In this document: piece after piece, positions 1-9,892 of the stretch
Numbering within the stretch: the first letter of the stretch is position 1
Layout of the letters: each line of letters starts with the position of its first letter
NCBI RefSeq assembly: GCF_037893015.1
Contig: NC_133666.1
Span: 462,696,867 to 462,760,866, forward strand
Direction: 5' to 3'
Source of the DNA: Macrotis lagotis
Lineage: Eukaryota > Chordata > Mammalia > Peramelemorphia > Peramelidae
DNA: 64,000 bases
The notes under the pieces: model-generated
The model's database searches: none
The model's input: the letters and a program-made list of their open reading frames with translations, nothing else
What the model was told of the DNA's origin: nothing
Translations under genes and position numbers: made by a program

Positions 1-1190
1 ATCACTGGTATCATATGTCCATTGATGCACAACATGGAGACTTGTTACCAAAGCATAAATCCTTTCTTCATGACATTGAAATTCTGCTGCTGAAAATGCA
101 AAAAGTCAAATAAAGTTTTGACTTCTTGGCTAACTATTTTAATATCACAACATGAGTTAAAATCAGTCTTTTTTTCATAAAAACCTAAACCTTTTGGGTT
201 GGAGTTTTTTTTAATTCTCTTTACAATGTCCCTAAACTTGACTTTTCTTCTAGGATTGAGGTCCAGAATTAATTTTTGTAAATGTCAAATACTAAATGAA
301 AAGCATCCATAGTCCTAAGGAGTCTTTTACTCATTCTAAATCATCTCTCTCTAGCATGAATTTTCAAGAATAATCAGAGGACCCTAAAAATTATAAATGA
401 GAAGTATTTATTCACATTGAATCACACATTATTCAATTTAGATTCTATCCTGTGTAGGAAAATAGTAAGTAGCAAAATGTGTAATCAATAAATCTGGAAC
501 ATAGCTGTAGTTCCCCAGTCCATTGGAAAGTTTAGGGACACCAAGACTAGCTCTTATTTGCTTGGCCTATCTAAACTCATGAAGAGCTTTCCAGACAAAT
601 TAGTAGAAAACTGAGTAGAAAAACAGATAAAAATTATTTTCAATTCCATTAGTTACAAAATATTTGAATCCAGATAAGCTGAATTTCATTTTCTGAAACG
701 AATTTCTATGCCAACCTATATACAGCAAGATGGGTTCAGATATACTATTTTGCCATTTGAACATGGTTTCTTCTGACATTTGCATTAACTTGGGCCAAAG
801 ATAACTGGAATGCTAAAATCTGATATTTATCCTTTCCCATAAAAGTGTACCAATCTCTTTTGAAGTAGAACAATATTATATATAGGAAAGAAATGAAGAT
901 GCTACAAGGAAAGAGGGATTATTTTCACTAGTATGATATTAGTTAATTTTAGTTTCTAGTATAGCCCATCTAGCTAAAACATATAATGGTTCATAGGACT
1001 CTATAAAATTTTGAAAACATAGGAGTTAATAATTAATAAAGAAGGCAATTATTGTATTTCTTCACTTTGGTTTTTTTAATCATTTGTATATATGATTTGT
1101 TTTTTAAAAGGGGATGAGACAATCCAATAATAATGATGAGCTTAGTTTTGACAGTATTCCTATAGGTTCATCCTTAAGATATTCTTCTCA
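1..1190. other. Unassigned AT-rich DNA
   Basis: No repeat family or gene could be recognised here. There are no long open frames, CpG clusters or tandem repeats. It may hold diverged repeats that I cannot identify by eye. Confidence 0.5.
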
Positions 1191-1316
1191 TGGGGTTGGG
1201 TGGCTTGCCTGGGGCTGCACAGCTGGGTGATTGTTGGGTGTCTGAGGCCGGATTTGGACCCAGGTGCTCCTGGCTCTAGGGCCAGTGCTCTGTCCATTGT
1301 GCCACCTGGCCACCCC
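1191..1316 (-). mobile_element. tRNA-derived marsupial SINE, GC-shifted copy 1
   Basis: Reverse complement of the short SINE seen throughout the window. The antisense order is visible: the TTGCCTGGGGCTGCACAGCTGGGTG block, the B-box region near 1250-1262, and the tRNA-like 5' end GCCACCTGGCCACCCC. Compared with other copies it carries G where they carry A at many sites (CTGGGTGATTG versus CTAGGTAATTA). The next SINE shares most of these changes. Confidence 0.85.
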
Positions 1317-1372
1317 TACTATTATTATTGTTGTTGTTGTTGTTGTTACTGTTATTATTTTATTTTATTTTG
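1317..1372. repeat. TAT/TTG trinucleotide tract
   Basis: Short ATT and GTT triplet runs and T-rich sequence lie between two same-orientation SINEs. They are probably derived from the SINE A-tail. Confidence 0.7.
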
Positions 1373-1380
1373 GTTTTTGT

Positions 1381-1514
1381 GGGGCAATGGAGTTGGGATG
1401 GCTTGCCCAGGGTCACACAGCTGGGTGATTGTTGGGTGTCTGGGGCCGGATTTGGGCTCAGGTGCTCCTCGCTCCAGGGCTGGTGCTCCAGCCACTGGGC
1501 CACCTGACTGCCCC
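1381..1514 (-). mobile_element. tRNA-derived marsupial SINE, GC-shifted copy 2
   Basis: Second minus-strand SINE about 190 bp after the first, with the same block order and the same A-to-G type differences (AGCTGGGTGATTGTTGGGTG). It differs from copy 1 at several sites, so it is not a recent exact duplicate. A TTA triplet tail follows at 1517-1556. Confidence 0.85.
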
Positions 1515-1516
1515 TG

Positions 1517-1556
1517 TTTATTATTATTATTATTGTTATTACTATTATTATTTTTT
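1517..1556. repeat. (TTA)n triplet repeat
   Basis: An imperfect TTA/TTG microsatellite follows the second GC-shifted SINE. Confidence 0.75.
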
Positions 1557-1767
1557 ATTTTTTCTCTTTACTTTATTGCTCATGAGGATCTATATTTTGG
1601 GGGGAGGGGTATTATGTTTACTCTTAAACAAGAATATTTTAGTAATGTATAAAAACATCATTTGTACAAAAATAAAAATAAATATCTAAATAAAATTAAA
1701 AAAAGATATGCTTCTCATACTTAAAAGAGAAGATATGTTTCCTTAATTCACAAATAACAGATTGTTC

Positions 1768-1925
1768 TACTTGAAAGAGATTTTTAGAGAAAATCATATC
1801 CAAATTCTCCATTTTGTAGATGGGAAAACTGAGGTCTAAAGAAAACTATCTGCTCAAGATGATATAAATTGGATCTTTTCAAACATGAATCTTTTGACTC
1901 CAAGGCAAATTATCATGCACTATGC
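1768..1925 (-). mobile_element. Old MIR/L3-like repeat relic
   Basis: Contains the diverged antisense pattern CCATTTTGTAGATGGGAAAACTGAGG, followed by a degenerate CORE-SINE order. Too old for firm family placement. Confidence 0.4.
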
Positions 1926-2032
1926 TAGGCTAGATGTGCAGATTAAATAAAGTCACTGGGAAACTAGTGGCAGACAAACATTTTTCTTGTTGTCTCCTAC
2001 TAGAATGTGAGTTCTTTGAAATTAGGGAACAT

Positions 2033-2187
2033 AGGGGTGGCTAGGTGGTACAATGGATAGAGCACCGGCCTTGGAGTCAGTAGTACCTGGGTTCAAATCT
2101 GACCTCAGACATTTAATAATCCCCTGGCTGTGTGGCCTTGGGCAAGCCACTTAACCCCATTGCCTTGAAAAAATCTAAAAAAAAAAA
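2033..2187 (+). mobile_element. tRNA-derived SINE with 15-bp target duplication
   Basis: Full-length copy: tRNA-like head GGGGTGGCTAGGTGGTACA, A-box region GGTGGTACAATGG, B-box GGGTTCAAATC, CORE-like middle, then CTTGAAAAAATCTAAAA tail. The 15-bp target duplication GAAATTAGGGAACAT flanks it perfectly at 2018-2032 and 2188-2202. This shows insertion by target-primed reverse transcription and a relatively young age. Confidence 0.95.
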
Positions 2188-2466
2188 GAAATTAGGGAAC
2201 ATCTTTACTTCTATATCTTCAGAGATTAGCATTGTGCTTGATATATGACAAGTTAATTAATTAGTTAATATTTTTTCATTCATATGTTCTGCTTGTTCAT
2301 TTCTCCTAGATGTACATCTTGATGGGAAAGAGCAAACTTTGAAGGAGACACATGAATTCCCTTAGATTAATATTATGGAGCATGATAGAAGATAGAAGCA
2401 GAAAGACAAGAAAGAAATGACATTGGTAAAAGTACATGTAAGTGGGAAAGGATTTTTCTTTCTTTG

Positions 2467-2990
2467 ATCACAGAATCTCAGAGTTGAAAGGGACCTCTGA
2501 GGCTTTTAAGACTAACTCATACCTAAACAAGAATATCTCTTTCAACACTATCAGTCTAATAAGAAGTCATTGAAAACCAGTTTCAGCTTGAAGATCGCTG
2601 GTGATGGGGAATCCACTTCCAGTTAAGGCAGTTCATTTCATTTTTTTGTTGTTGTTGTAGCTGAGTCATTTCTGTTATGTCCAACTCCCTATGACCCCAC
2701 TGAGGATTTTCTTGGCCAAGATACAGGAGTGATTTGCCATTTTCTTCTCTAGATCATTTGACAGATAGGAAACTGAGGCAAACAAGATTAAGTGACTCGT
2801 CCAGTGTCACACAGAGCTAGTGAGTGTCTGAGGTCAGATTGGAAATCAAGAGGATGAGTCTTCCAGATTCTAAGCCCAAGGCTCTAGCTACAGCACCACC
2901 TCTAGTTATCCATTTCAGTTTTGGACAGCTCTAATTATAAGAATGCTTTCCTTATAATAAGCCTTAAACTGCTTCTCTATGAATTCTCCC
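2467..2990 (-). mobile_element. L3/CR1-type LINE 3' relic, split by MAR1
   Basis: Antisense CR1-clade 3' end: CAGAATCTCAGAGTTGAAAG and GGGACCTCTGAGG, then GGGGAATCCACTTCC, resuming after the SINE with AAGAATGCTTTCCTTATAATAAG. This matches the layout of CR1/L3 3' regions. The MAR1 copy at 2645-2906 interrupts it. The element is heavily decayed. Confidence 0.6.
2645..2906 (-). mobile_element. MAR1-type SINE (RTE-tailed)
   Basis: Antisense MAR1: GTTGTTGTTG tail, CTGTTATGTCCAACTCC, GGATTTTCTTGGCCAAGATAC, GATAGGAAACTGAGGC, GTGTCACACAGAGCTAG, and the tRNA-like end at GCACCACCTC. Inserted within the L3/CR1 relic. Confidence 0.85.
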
Positions 2991-3240
2991 CATTGTTTCA
3001 GTTTTGCATCCTTATTCAGTGAGATCCAGCTTAGGCAGATCATCCTGAAACCATTTATTGAAGAAATAATGACAATTTATGAAATAAAACTACTTTATCA
3101 GCATTTCTCTAGAAATTTATTCTCGTCATTCAGTAACAATGAAGCCACTACATCTGGATTCTAACATCTCAGTCCCAATGAGATATGTATGTGAGAAATG
3201 GAAGTTTAGAAGGTGAAATCCAGAAGTGTTGCTGGGAATT

Positions 3241-3302
3241 ACTAAATGTATTTATACACACATGTATACATACTAAATGTAAGTATACACACATGTATGT
3301 AT
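3241..3302. repeat. 31-bp tandem duplication
   Basis: Two adjacent 31-bp units start ACTAAATGTA at 3241 and 3272. They differ at only a few positions and are rich in TATACACACATGTAT. Local slippage is the likely origin. Confidence 0.85.
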
Positions 3303-4180
3303 ATATACATGTTTATCTACATATGCATGTGTGTGAAAGAGAAATGATTATTTTCCCATTATATCAATAACTAATTACTATATTAAGATTGAAGTTTTTC
3401 TTTTCTATTTCCTAATTCAGGGATCAGTGTCAGTACTTCATTCAAATTGTTTTCTTTAGGACTGATTGCTGATGGATGAGATTGTCCAGATCCTCTGAGT
3501 TCAAGCTCTGCAATCTTAGACAGAACCTTACCTGACTAGAAGACCTTACAAATTCAGTATGGTGGATTATTACCTTTAGAAAGTTATTCTATGCCTTTGC
3601 AACCTTACCATTGAGGTTTGGGGTAACTCAATTTATAAAGAAGAGAATCAACTACGTTGCTTTGTCCACATTGCTGAGGCAGCTGGTCCTAAGTTCAAGA
3701 CACCTCAGAAGAAGGGACTGAAGACTTTTAGCCCACTCCTCATTAATATGTCTACCCCCTCATTAATTATTTACCAATTAAGGTTGATTTTCAACTATTC
3801 TTTTCAAGACATATTTAATCAATTAAGTAATCTCCATGGTTTTATCTTTGGTTACTGAGAGAAACCACTGATCATCACTTTATTAAATATCAACTAGCCT
3901 AATTAATAAATTTATTATTAATTTCTCAGAAACTATCTTTCAGGCTTTTCATTGCTGGAAGCAACATAATCTCAAAGAAGGGAAGAGTACCAAAAGTTGG
4001 AAAAGGTTAAACAACATATAATGTGGATCAAGCAATGAAAGTAATCATACCTCCATGTCACAAATACTTTCTTTTAGAATATTTTTTGAAGTTACTAGAC
4101 ACAAACTGAACAAATATCACAAGAAATCACCAGTTACTAATGTGTAAATTCTTTCAAAAATCAGTTCTTTGCAAACAGCA
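3303..4180. other. Unassigned AT-rich DNA
   Basis: No recognisable gene or repeat. The sequence is AT-rich with short ATTAAT-type palindromic words only. Confidence 0.45.
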
Positions 4181-4184
4181 ATGG

Positions 4185-4422
4185 ATGCAGTGATGGATTG
4201 TAGTTAGAAAGACCTGATTTCAAATTCAGACTCAGACCTGTATTAGCTGTATGACTGAGTAAGTCATTTAAACTCTGCTTGACTTAGTTTCTTCATCTGT
4301 AAAATTGTGATAATAATAGCAACTACCTCCCAGGATTGTTGTGAAGATCAAATGAAATTATTAAATTATAAATTGTTTAGCATAGTGCCAGGCACATAGT
4401 AAGTGCTATATAAATAATAACT
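4185..4422 (+). mobile_element. MIR/THER1 CORE-SINE, near full length
   Basis: Order is tRNA-like remnant, ATTAGCTGTATGACTGAGTAAG, TTTCTTCATCTGTAAAAT, GGATTGTTGTGAAGATCAAA, and the L2-like tail TAGTGCCAGGCACATAGTAA. This is a typical ancient MIR with about 20-25% divergence by eye. Confidence 0.85.
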
Positions 4423-4435
4423 TCTGCTTCATCTT

Positions 4436-4485
4436 TGTTGTCATCTTCTTCTTCTTTCTTCTTTTTCTTCCTTCTTTTCTTCTAA
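4436..4485. repeat. TTC-rich pyrimidine tract
   Basis: A short CTTCTTCTTT-type tract lies just after the MIR tail. Confidence 0.6.
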
Positions 4486-5160
4486 AATTAATAACAAAAA
4501 AAGAACACAAAGGTGTGAAGACACTATAATTCTACAGCAGTTCCAAACTAATTTATTTAGGAAAACAGTCAATTCAAAAAAGGAGGGGTAAAGGAATGGG
4601 AAAAATCAGGCCATTTACTGAAATTAACACCTTGTGTTAATGCAAAGTAGTGACTTTAACAGAAATTCCTCAGAATTCACCTAATCTAGTAAACACTTGG
4701 TCTTCTTACCAAGTAGAGTTATTCAATACCTGTTATTCAACTGCAATTATGGTTTAAAGTATAGGTTCATTTGCAAAATATAAGAGTATGGGAGATTATG
4801 AATTTTATAATCTCCTAGAATAGCAAATTATTCCAGTATAATGGGAGACCCTTGGAAGTCAAGTCACCTACTGAATGTTCTGAAGCTGAAACTAGAGAGA
4901 GTACCATAAATTAATGTGAAATGGAAAAGATTCATTAATTCTTATCAGTGCATTGAACCACCATTTCCTCCTCAATATTCTATATAAACAAATGGTAGCA
5001 GAACTTAATAAGATAAAGGAAACTGGGTTTTCCCAATTCTTGCTCCATTGCATTTTATACTATATCTCTTAGGTAGCACACAAATAACTGATAGGCAAAG
5101 AAAATACAATTCTGTTGTATTTATTACTCATTGGTTAGAAAAAAATAATTGAAATATCTT
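4486..5160. other. Unassigned AT-rich DNA
   Basis: I see nothing identifiable in this stretch apart from short A/T runs. Confidence 0.4.
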
Positions 5161-5162
5161 CT

Positions 5163-5572
5163 AACAAAACCTTGGAAAGGCTTACATGAATGATGCAAAG
5201 TGAAGTAAGCAGAACTAGAAGAATATTGTACATAGTAACAGCAACATTGTGTGATGATCAATATGATTGACTTGGCTTTTCTCAACAATACAATCATTCA
5301 AGCAAATTCCAAATACTATTCATATCAAGGGAAAGAAATGATGGAATCTGATAGAGTTTTTCTTTTTGTTCTATTTCTTCTTATTCAAACAAGAAAAATA
5401 TGTGAATAAGCTTTACAAAATTGCACATATACAACTGTATCAAATTGCTTACCATCTTAGGGAGAGGGAAGGGAGGGAGAAAATTTTGAACCTAAAATTT
5501 TATTTTAAAATGAATGTTAAAAATTGTCTTTACTTGAAATCGGAAAAAATTAAATACTGTTTAAAAAGAAAT
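5163..5572 (+). mobile_element. L1 3' end fragment
   Basis: Begins in the end of ORF2 (CCTTGGAAAGGCTTACATGAATGATGC, GCAGAACTAGAAGAATATTG). It continues through the marsupial L1 3' UTR (CAACATTGTGTGATGATCAA, AGGGAGAGGGAAGGGAGGGA) to the A-rich end ACTTGAAATCGGAAAAAATTAAATACTG. It is 5' truncated, as is usual for L1. Confidence 0.85.
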
Positions 5573-5911
5573 GTCTTCTAAGCCACTACTTTAATTTACT
5601 GACAAGGATTAAAAAGCAATTTTGGTCATTAAGCAGTTGACTCAATAGAGCAAATCATAGGCTTAAAGATTTTCCTTCAGCAACATTTCTCTTTTCTGAA
5701 TGAGATCACAGGAGATTCCTTGATAAATCCAACCACAGGAATTACTTTTATGATCTTCTGATTAGATTAAATTAGGTTCTAAATGTAGAGAAAAACAAAA
5801 GGAGTTTTCATCATTTCCTAAATGAGGTACCTTCTTGCCCACATTCTTTTCAGCTTTTTTTTTTTATGTGCTATAGTCTCCCCTTGAAGGTGGATTTAAA
5901 AAGACATTGGT
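5573..5911. other. Unassigned sequence between L1 and SINE
   Basis: No feature was recognised. The last 14 bases are the left target duplication of the following SINE. Confidence 0.4.
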
Positions 5912-6062
5912 GGGGGCGGCTAGGTGGCACAGTGGATAGAGCACCGGTCCTGGAGTCAGGAGTACCTGGGTTCAAATCCAGTCTCAGACACTTAATAATT
6001 ACCTAGCCGTGTGGCCTTGGGCAAGCCACTTAACCCCATTGCCTTGCAAAAAAATCTAAAAA
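5912..6062 (+). mobile_element. tRNA-derived SINE with 14-bp target duplication
   Basis: Full-length copy GGGGCGGCTAGGTGGCACAG...TTGCAAAAAAATCTAAAA. The duplication AAAAAGACATTGGT flanks it at 5898-5911 and 6063-6076. It is close to the consensus formed by the other copies, so relatively young. Confidence 0.95.
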
Positions 6063-6213
6063 AAAAAGACATTGGTAGCAAGGAACAACTTAGAATCACT
6101 GAAAGGTAGATTCAATTTCCTTAATACCATCCAATCCTCATTCCTCTTCAGTTATCAACCCAGATAATTATCCATTAACTATACTCATTCTAGATAACAA
6201 TATTTAAGCCCTA

Positions 6214-6255
6214 TAATCTAAGATCTAATTAGATTAATTAATCTAAGATCTAATT
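6214..6255. repeat. Perfect palindrome with flanking direct repeats
   Basis: An 18-bp perfect palindrome TTAGATTAATTAATCTAA lies at 6229-6246. A 17-bp direct repeat TAATCTAAGATCTAATT lies at 6214-6230 and 6239-6255. No protein or known element is associated. Confidence 0.85.
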
Positions 6256-6678
6256 TTATAATCTATGGAAGAGGAATGGAAGAATATAGTGAGAATCTCA
6301 TAGTTTGACTAAACACAGATGGTTTGTAATCCACTGTATTGAAGGCAATATCACACTGAAGTCACAGATCCATTAAAATATTGTAATGAATAGCCCACCA
6401 GTAATCAGAAAGTTTACTAATTGTAGTTTTTAAATTTATATATAAGCCAGTTTGTGCAAGGTACTTAATAATTATGAATTAATGAATAAATGAATATGTC
6501 AGTGGGTATTTTGGGTAGAAAAAATGTCATTATGTTTTGAATGTCATGAAGAATAAGGACTCCCAGATCAATTTCAAATTCTTCCATATACTTTAAGTAA
6601 TCATTGAATGACCATGGAACTACATTCAAGATTATCCAAGATTTAAAGAAGTAGAGGGTTTAGAATATGACATTCCAG

Positions 6679-6837
6679 GGGTGGCTAGGTGGCGCAGTGG
6701 ATAGAGCACCGGCCCTGGAGTCAGGAGTACCTGAGTTCAAATCCAGACTCAGACACTTAATAATTACCTAGCTGTGTGGCCTTGGGCAAGCCACATAACC
6801 CCATTGTCTAGCAAAAACCTTAAAATAAAAAAAGAAC
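6679..6837 (+). mobile_element. tRNA-derived SINE with target duplication
   Basis: GGGTGGCTAGGTGGCGCAGTG...GCAAAAACCTTAAAATAAA. The 12-bp duplication ATGACATTCCAG flanks it at 6667-6678 and 6838-6849. It sits at or inside the upstream edge of the plus-strand L1 that follows. Confidence 0.92.
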
Positions 6838-7334
6838 ATGACATTCCAGAAGGCAAAATAACTGGGATTACATACAGAATAATATCCCACAAAACTGGAT
6901 ATAACTCTTCAAGGGGAAAAATGGATTGTTTAATGAAATAGAAAACTTTTAAGCATTCCTGATAAAAAGGCCAAACAATTGAAAAATGTGACTTTCAAAT
7001 ACAGGACAAAGGAGTAACATACAAAAGTGAATATGAAAGAGAAATCATAAGAAATTCAATGTGGTTAGACTACCCTTCCATATAGAAAGTGATTATAAGT
7101 ATCTTCTAAGAACTTTATCATTATTAGAATAGTAATAAAGATGGTGCTGGAATGAGTTGATTATGTTAGAATGATGTAAAAAAAGAATAAGGGAGAAAAC
7201 AGATGCCTTGGGAATAGGGGGAGAGGAAAAATAGAGAAAATTATCTCGTATAAAAGAGATCAGCAAGGAAGAGTTATTATAGTGGAGGCCAAAATACTGG
7301 AGAGAGGGGTGGTCAATGGTTCAAAGAAAAAAAG

Positions 7335-7362
7335 AAAACATACACACACACATACATACTCA
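7335..7362. repeat. Short CA/CATA repeat
   Basis: An ACACACACATACATAC run inside the L1 spacer. Confidence 0.6.
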
Positions 7363-7825
7363 ATCTGTAATAGAAATATATCTTATCCAACAGGGAAGTG
7401 GGAGGATGAAGAGAAAGAGAGGATGATAAAAACAAAAAAACAAATAAAAGAAAGCAATAGTCAGAAACAAAGTAGACTTTGCAGGAGTAATAGGATAAAA
7501 AGAAAGAAAAAAGATAAATAGAAGAAAATAAGGATTGAGGGAAATGCATAGCTAGTAATCATGATTGTGAATGTTATTACAATGAACTCTCCCATAATAT
7601 GGAAGAGAATAACAAATACATTTGAAATTTGGTGACACACAGAATTAAGACAAAGGGCTGGAGTAAAATCAATTATCCTTCAGCTGAAGAAAAAAATCAA
7701 AGGTAGCAATCATGATTTCAAAAAGTAAAAATAATCCTTAATAAAAGGGACAAATTGGGAATCAACTTCTTGCTAAAAGTAATATCAATACTAAACATAC
7801 GTGCACCAGATGGTATAGCATCCAG

Positions 7826-8330
7826 ATTATTTTTTGCTTTTAATTTTTTTATTCATTTTGAACTTAAATAGAAAAATAGCAAAAAAAGAGCATTTCCATG
7901 TACACAACGCAACATAAGAGGAGTCAATATAAAAATCATGAATTTCCCTTTAACATTGTTTTTCTGTGCTTCCCTCTAAGTTTTCTTTTGTTTTCTGTTT
8001 TGAATTTTTAATTTTTTCTGCCACCTTTCCATCTTCCCTGCCCTAGAAAACATTTCTATTAGATGCATGCATGTATGTATGTGAAAGAAATATACATATT
8101 TCTGTTTAACAGTTCTTTCTCTGAATGTAGATGGCATCTCATTCATAGTTGCTGCTTAGTTGATTTGAGTACTTATAATACTTAAAATAAGCTAATCATT
8201 CAAAGTTTTTCTTAAAACAATATTGCTGTTACTGTATAAAATTTTCTCTTCATCTAAGTTTTTCTATGTTTTTCTAAAATCAACCAGCTCATCATTTCTT
8301 ATAACACAACAGTATTCTAAGCATTAAAAT
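7826..8330 (-). mobile_element. L1 3' end inserted in L1 (opposite strand)
   Basis: Starts with the T-rich complement of an A-tail (near 7826-7855). It runs back to the ORF2 C-terminus, where the minus strand encodes EYCCVIRNDELVDFRKT near 8270-8318. This is the marsupial counterpart of the L1 EYYAAIKNDE motif. Plus-strand L1 endonuclease sequence lies on both sides (GCATCCAGATT before; GGAAAAGTTAAATGAA after), so this is a nested insertion. Confidence 0.85.
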
Positions 8331-8335
8331 GTCTA

Positions 8336-8487
8336 GGGGCGGCTAGGTGGCGCAGTGGATAAAGCACCAGCCCTGGAGTCAGGAGTACCTAGGTTCAAAT
8401 CTGGTCTCAGACACTTAATAATTACCTAGCTGTGTGGCCTTGGGCAAGCCACTTAATCCCATTTGCCTTGCAAAAACCTAAAAGAAA
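8336..8487 (+). mobile_element. tRNA-derived SINE
   Basis: Full-length GGGGCGGCTAGGTGGCGCAG...GCAAAAACCTAAAAG. The imperfect duplication AAATGTCTA / AAATTGTCTA flanks it. It sits at the right junction of the inserted antisense L1. Confidence 0.92.
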
Positions 8488-9083
8488 TAAATTGTCTAAA
8501 GGAAAAGTTAAATGAATATACTAGTAGGGGACCTCAACTTATCACAATTAAACAACTCTAACCATAAAAAAATAAGAAAGACATCAAGGAGATTAATAAA
8601 AATTTGGAAAATTAGATATGCCAGACCTCTGAAGAAAACTGAATGGAAATAGAAAGCAGTTTATCTTGTTTTCAGTAAGTAGTCCATGATGCTTTCACAA
8701 AAATTGGCCCATGTATTAGGGCATAAAGACCTCACAGCCAAATGAAGACAAGGAGAAATAATCTATTCCTAAAGAATAAGTGGGTCAAAGAACAAATTTT
8801 AGAAATAATAATTTCACTGAAGTGTACCTCAGTGAAACAAGATTCCAAAATGTATGGGATGAAGTCAAAACAGTATTTAGGGGGGGAAATTTATATGTCT
8901 AAACTGTTACCTTAATAAAACATAAAAAAAATTAAAAACAATGAATTAGGCTAATACAATGAAAAAAATTAGAAAAAAAGAGCAAATTTAAAATCCTCAA
9001 TTAATCCTCAAAATGGAAATTCTGAAAATCAAAGGAGAGATTAACAAAACTGAAAGAAAAAAACCCCTATCAACTTTCTTAAA

Positions 9084-9084
<1 letters not shown>

Positions 9085-9144
<60 letters not shown>
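9085..9144. repeat. (TA)30 microsatellite, left of SINE
   Basis: Uninterrupted TA dinucleotides of about 60 bp. The repeat abuts the SINE that follows. Confidence 0.95.
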
Positions 9145-9145
<1 letters not shown>

Positions 9146-9147
<2 letters not shown>

Positions 9148-9301
9148 GGGTGGCTAGGTGGCACAGTAGATAGAGCACCAACCCTGGAGTCAGGAGTACC
9201 TGGGTTCAAATCCGGCCTCAGATACTTGATAATTACCTAGCTGTGCGGCCTTGGGGAAGCCACTTAACCCCATTTGCCTTGCAAACCCCCCCCCAAAAAA
9301 A
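9146..9301 (+). mobile_element. tRNA-derived SINE between two TA arrays
   Basis: GGGGTGGCTAGGTGGCACAG...TTGCCTTGCAAACCCC, with a C-run and A-run tail. It is flanked on both sides by long TA repeats, suggesting insertion into an existing TA array or array growth at its target duplications. Confidence 0.92.
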
Positions 9302-9302
9302 G

Positions 9303-9304
9303 AA

Positions 9305-9357
<53 letters not shown>

Positions 9358-9369
9358 CATATATATATG
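9303..9369. repeat. (TA)n microsatellite, right of SINE
   Basis: A TA array of about 50 bp with minor interruptions. L1 RT sequence resumes after it. Confidence 0.92.
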
Positions 9370-9586
9370 CAAAATTTTAAATAAAACACTAGCAAAAAGA
9401 TAACAACAATATATCACAAGGATCTGGTGGCCAGGTGATACTTATTCCAGGAATACAAGTTTGGTTCAATATTAATGAAATTATTAGCCTAATTGGCCAA
9501 AGGAATAACGGTATCAACAAAAATCAGATGATGATATGAGAAGATGCATAAAAACCCTTTGACAAAACAAAACACCTAATTCTATT

Positions 9587-9591
<5 letters not shown>

Positions 9592-9630
<39 letters not shown>

Positions 9631-9633
9631 AAC
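9592..9633. repeat. (CA)n microsatellite
   Basis: About 17 CA units followed by AACAAACAAACAAA. It falls at a deletion junction in the plus-strand L1. Confidence 0.92.
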
Positions 9634-9892
9634 AAAACTTAGATACTCTGATCAAGACAATGATCTAAGACTATTCCAAAGGTGATAAAAAATACTAACT
9701 ACAGAGACAGCACTGATAAACACTGAATGAAGACTGAGGCATGCTATTTTTTGCTTTTTATTTTTTTCTTTATTTTGTTTTCTTTGTGTCTTCTTTTGCA
9801 ACATGACTAAATAGAAATATGTTTTGCATGACTTAACATGTATAATCCATATCAAATTGCTGCACTTTGGGTCAAAAAGAAATATTGTTGAA

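Larger units (their letters stand above)
6850..9892 (+). mobile_element. L1 LINE, 5' truncated, multiply interrupted
   Basis: An L1 relic read by translated similarity. About 6870-7000 matches the ORF1 C-terminus (YPTKLDITLQGEKW then the KRP-type end). 7010-7535 is a purine-rich ORF1-ORF2 spacer. The ORF2 endonuclease starts near 7555 (IVNVITMNSPI), with THRIKTKGWSKINYPSAEEK at 7635-7695 and an IYAP-like IRAPDG motif near 7800. 8500-9070 is the rest of the endonuclease and the linker. 9363-9565 is an RT segment (IPGIQVWFNINE). 9640-9890 is 3' UTR. Opposite-strand L1, two SINEs and TA/CA tracts interrupt it, and stops and frameshifts are frequent. The middle of the RT and the C-terminal part of ORF2 are missing. 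Confidence 0.85.

Noticed and set aside
1200-1652. 150-codon plus-strand open frame
   Set aside because: It runs through two antisense SINEs and their triplet repeats. The Tyr/Cys/Leu runs come from the microsatellites.
2033-2187. tRNA gene (A-box and B-box visible)
   Set aside because: The boxes belong to the tRNA-derived SINE. There is no cloverleaf, and the sequence is dispersed many times in the window.
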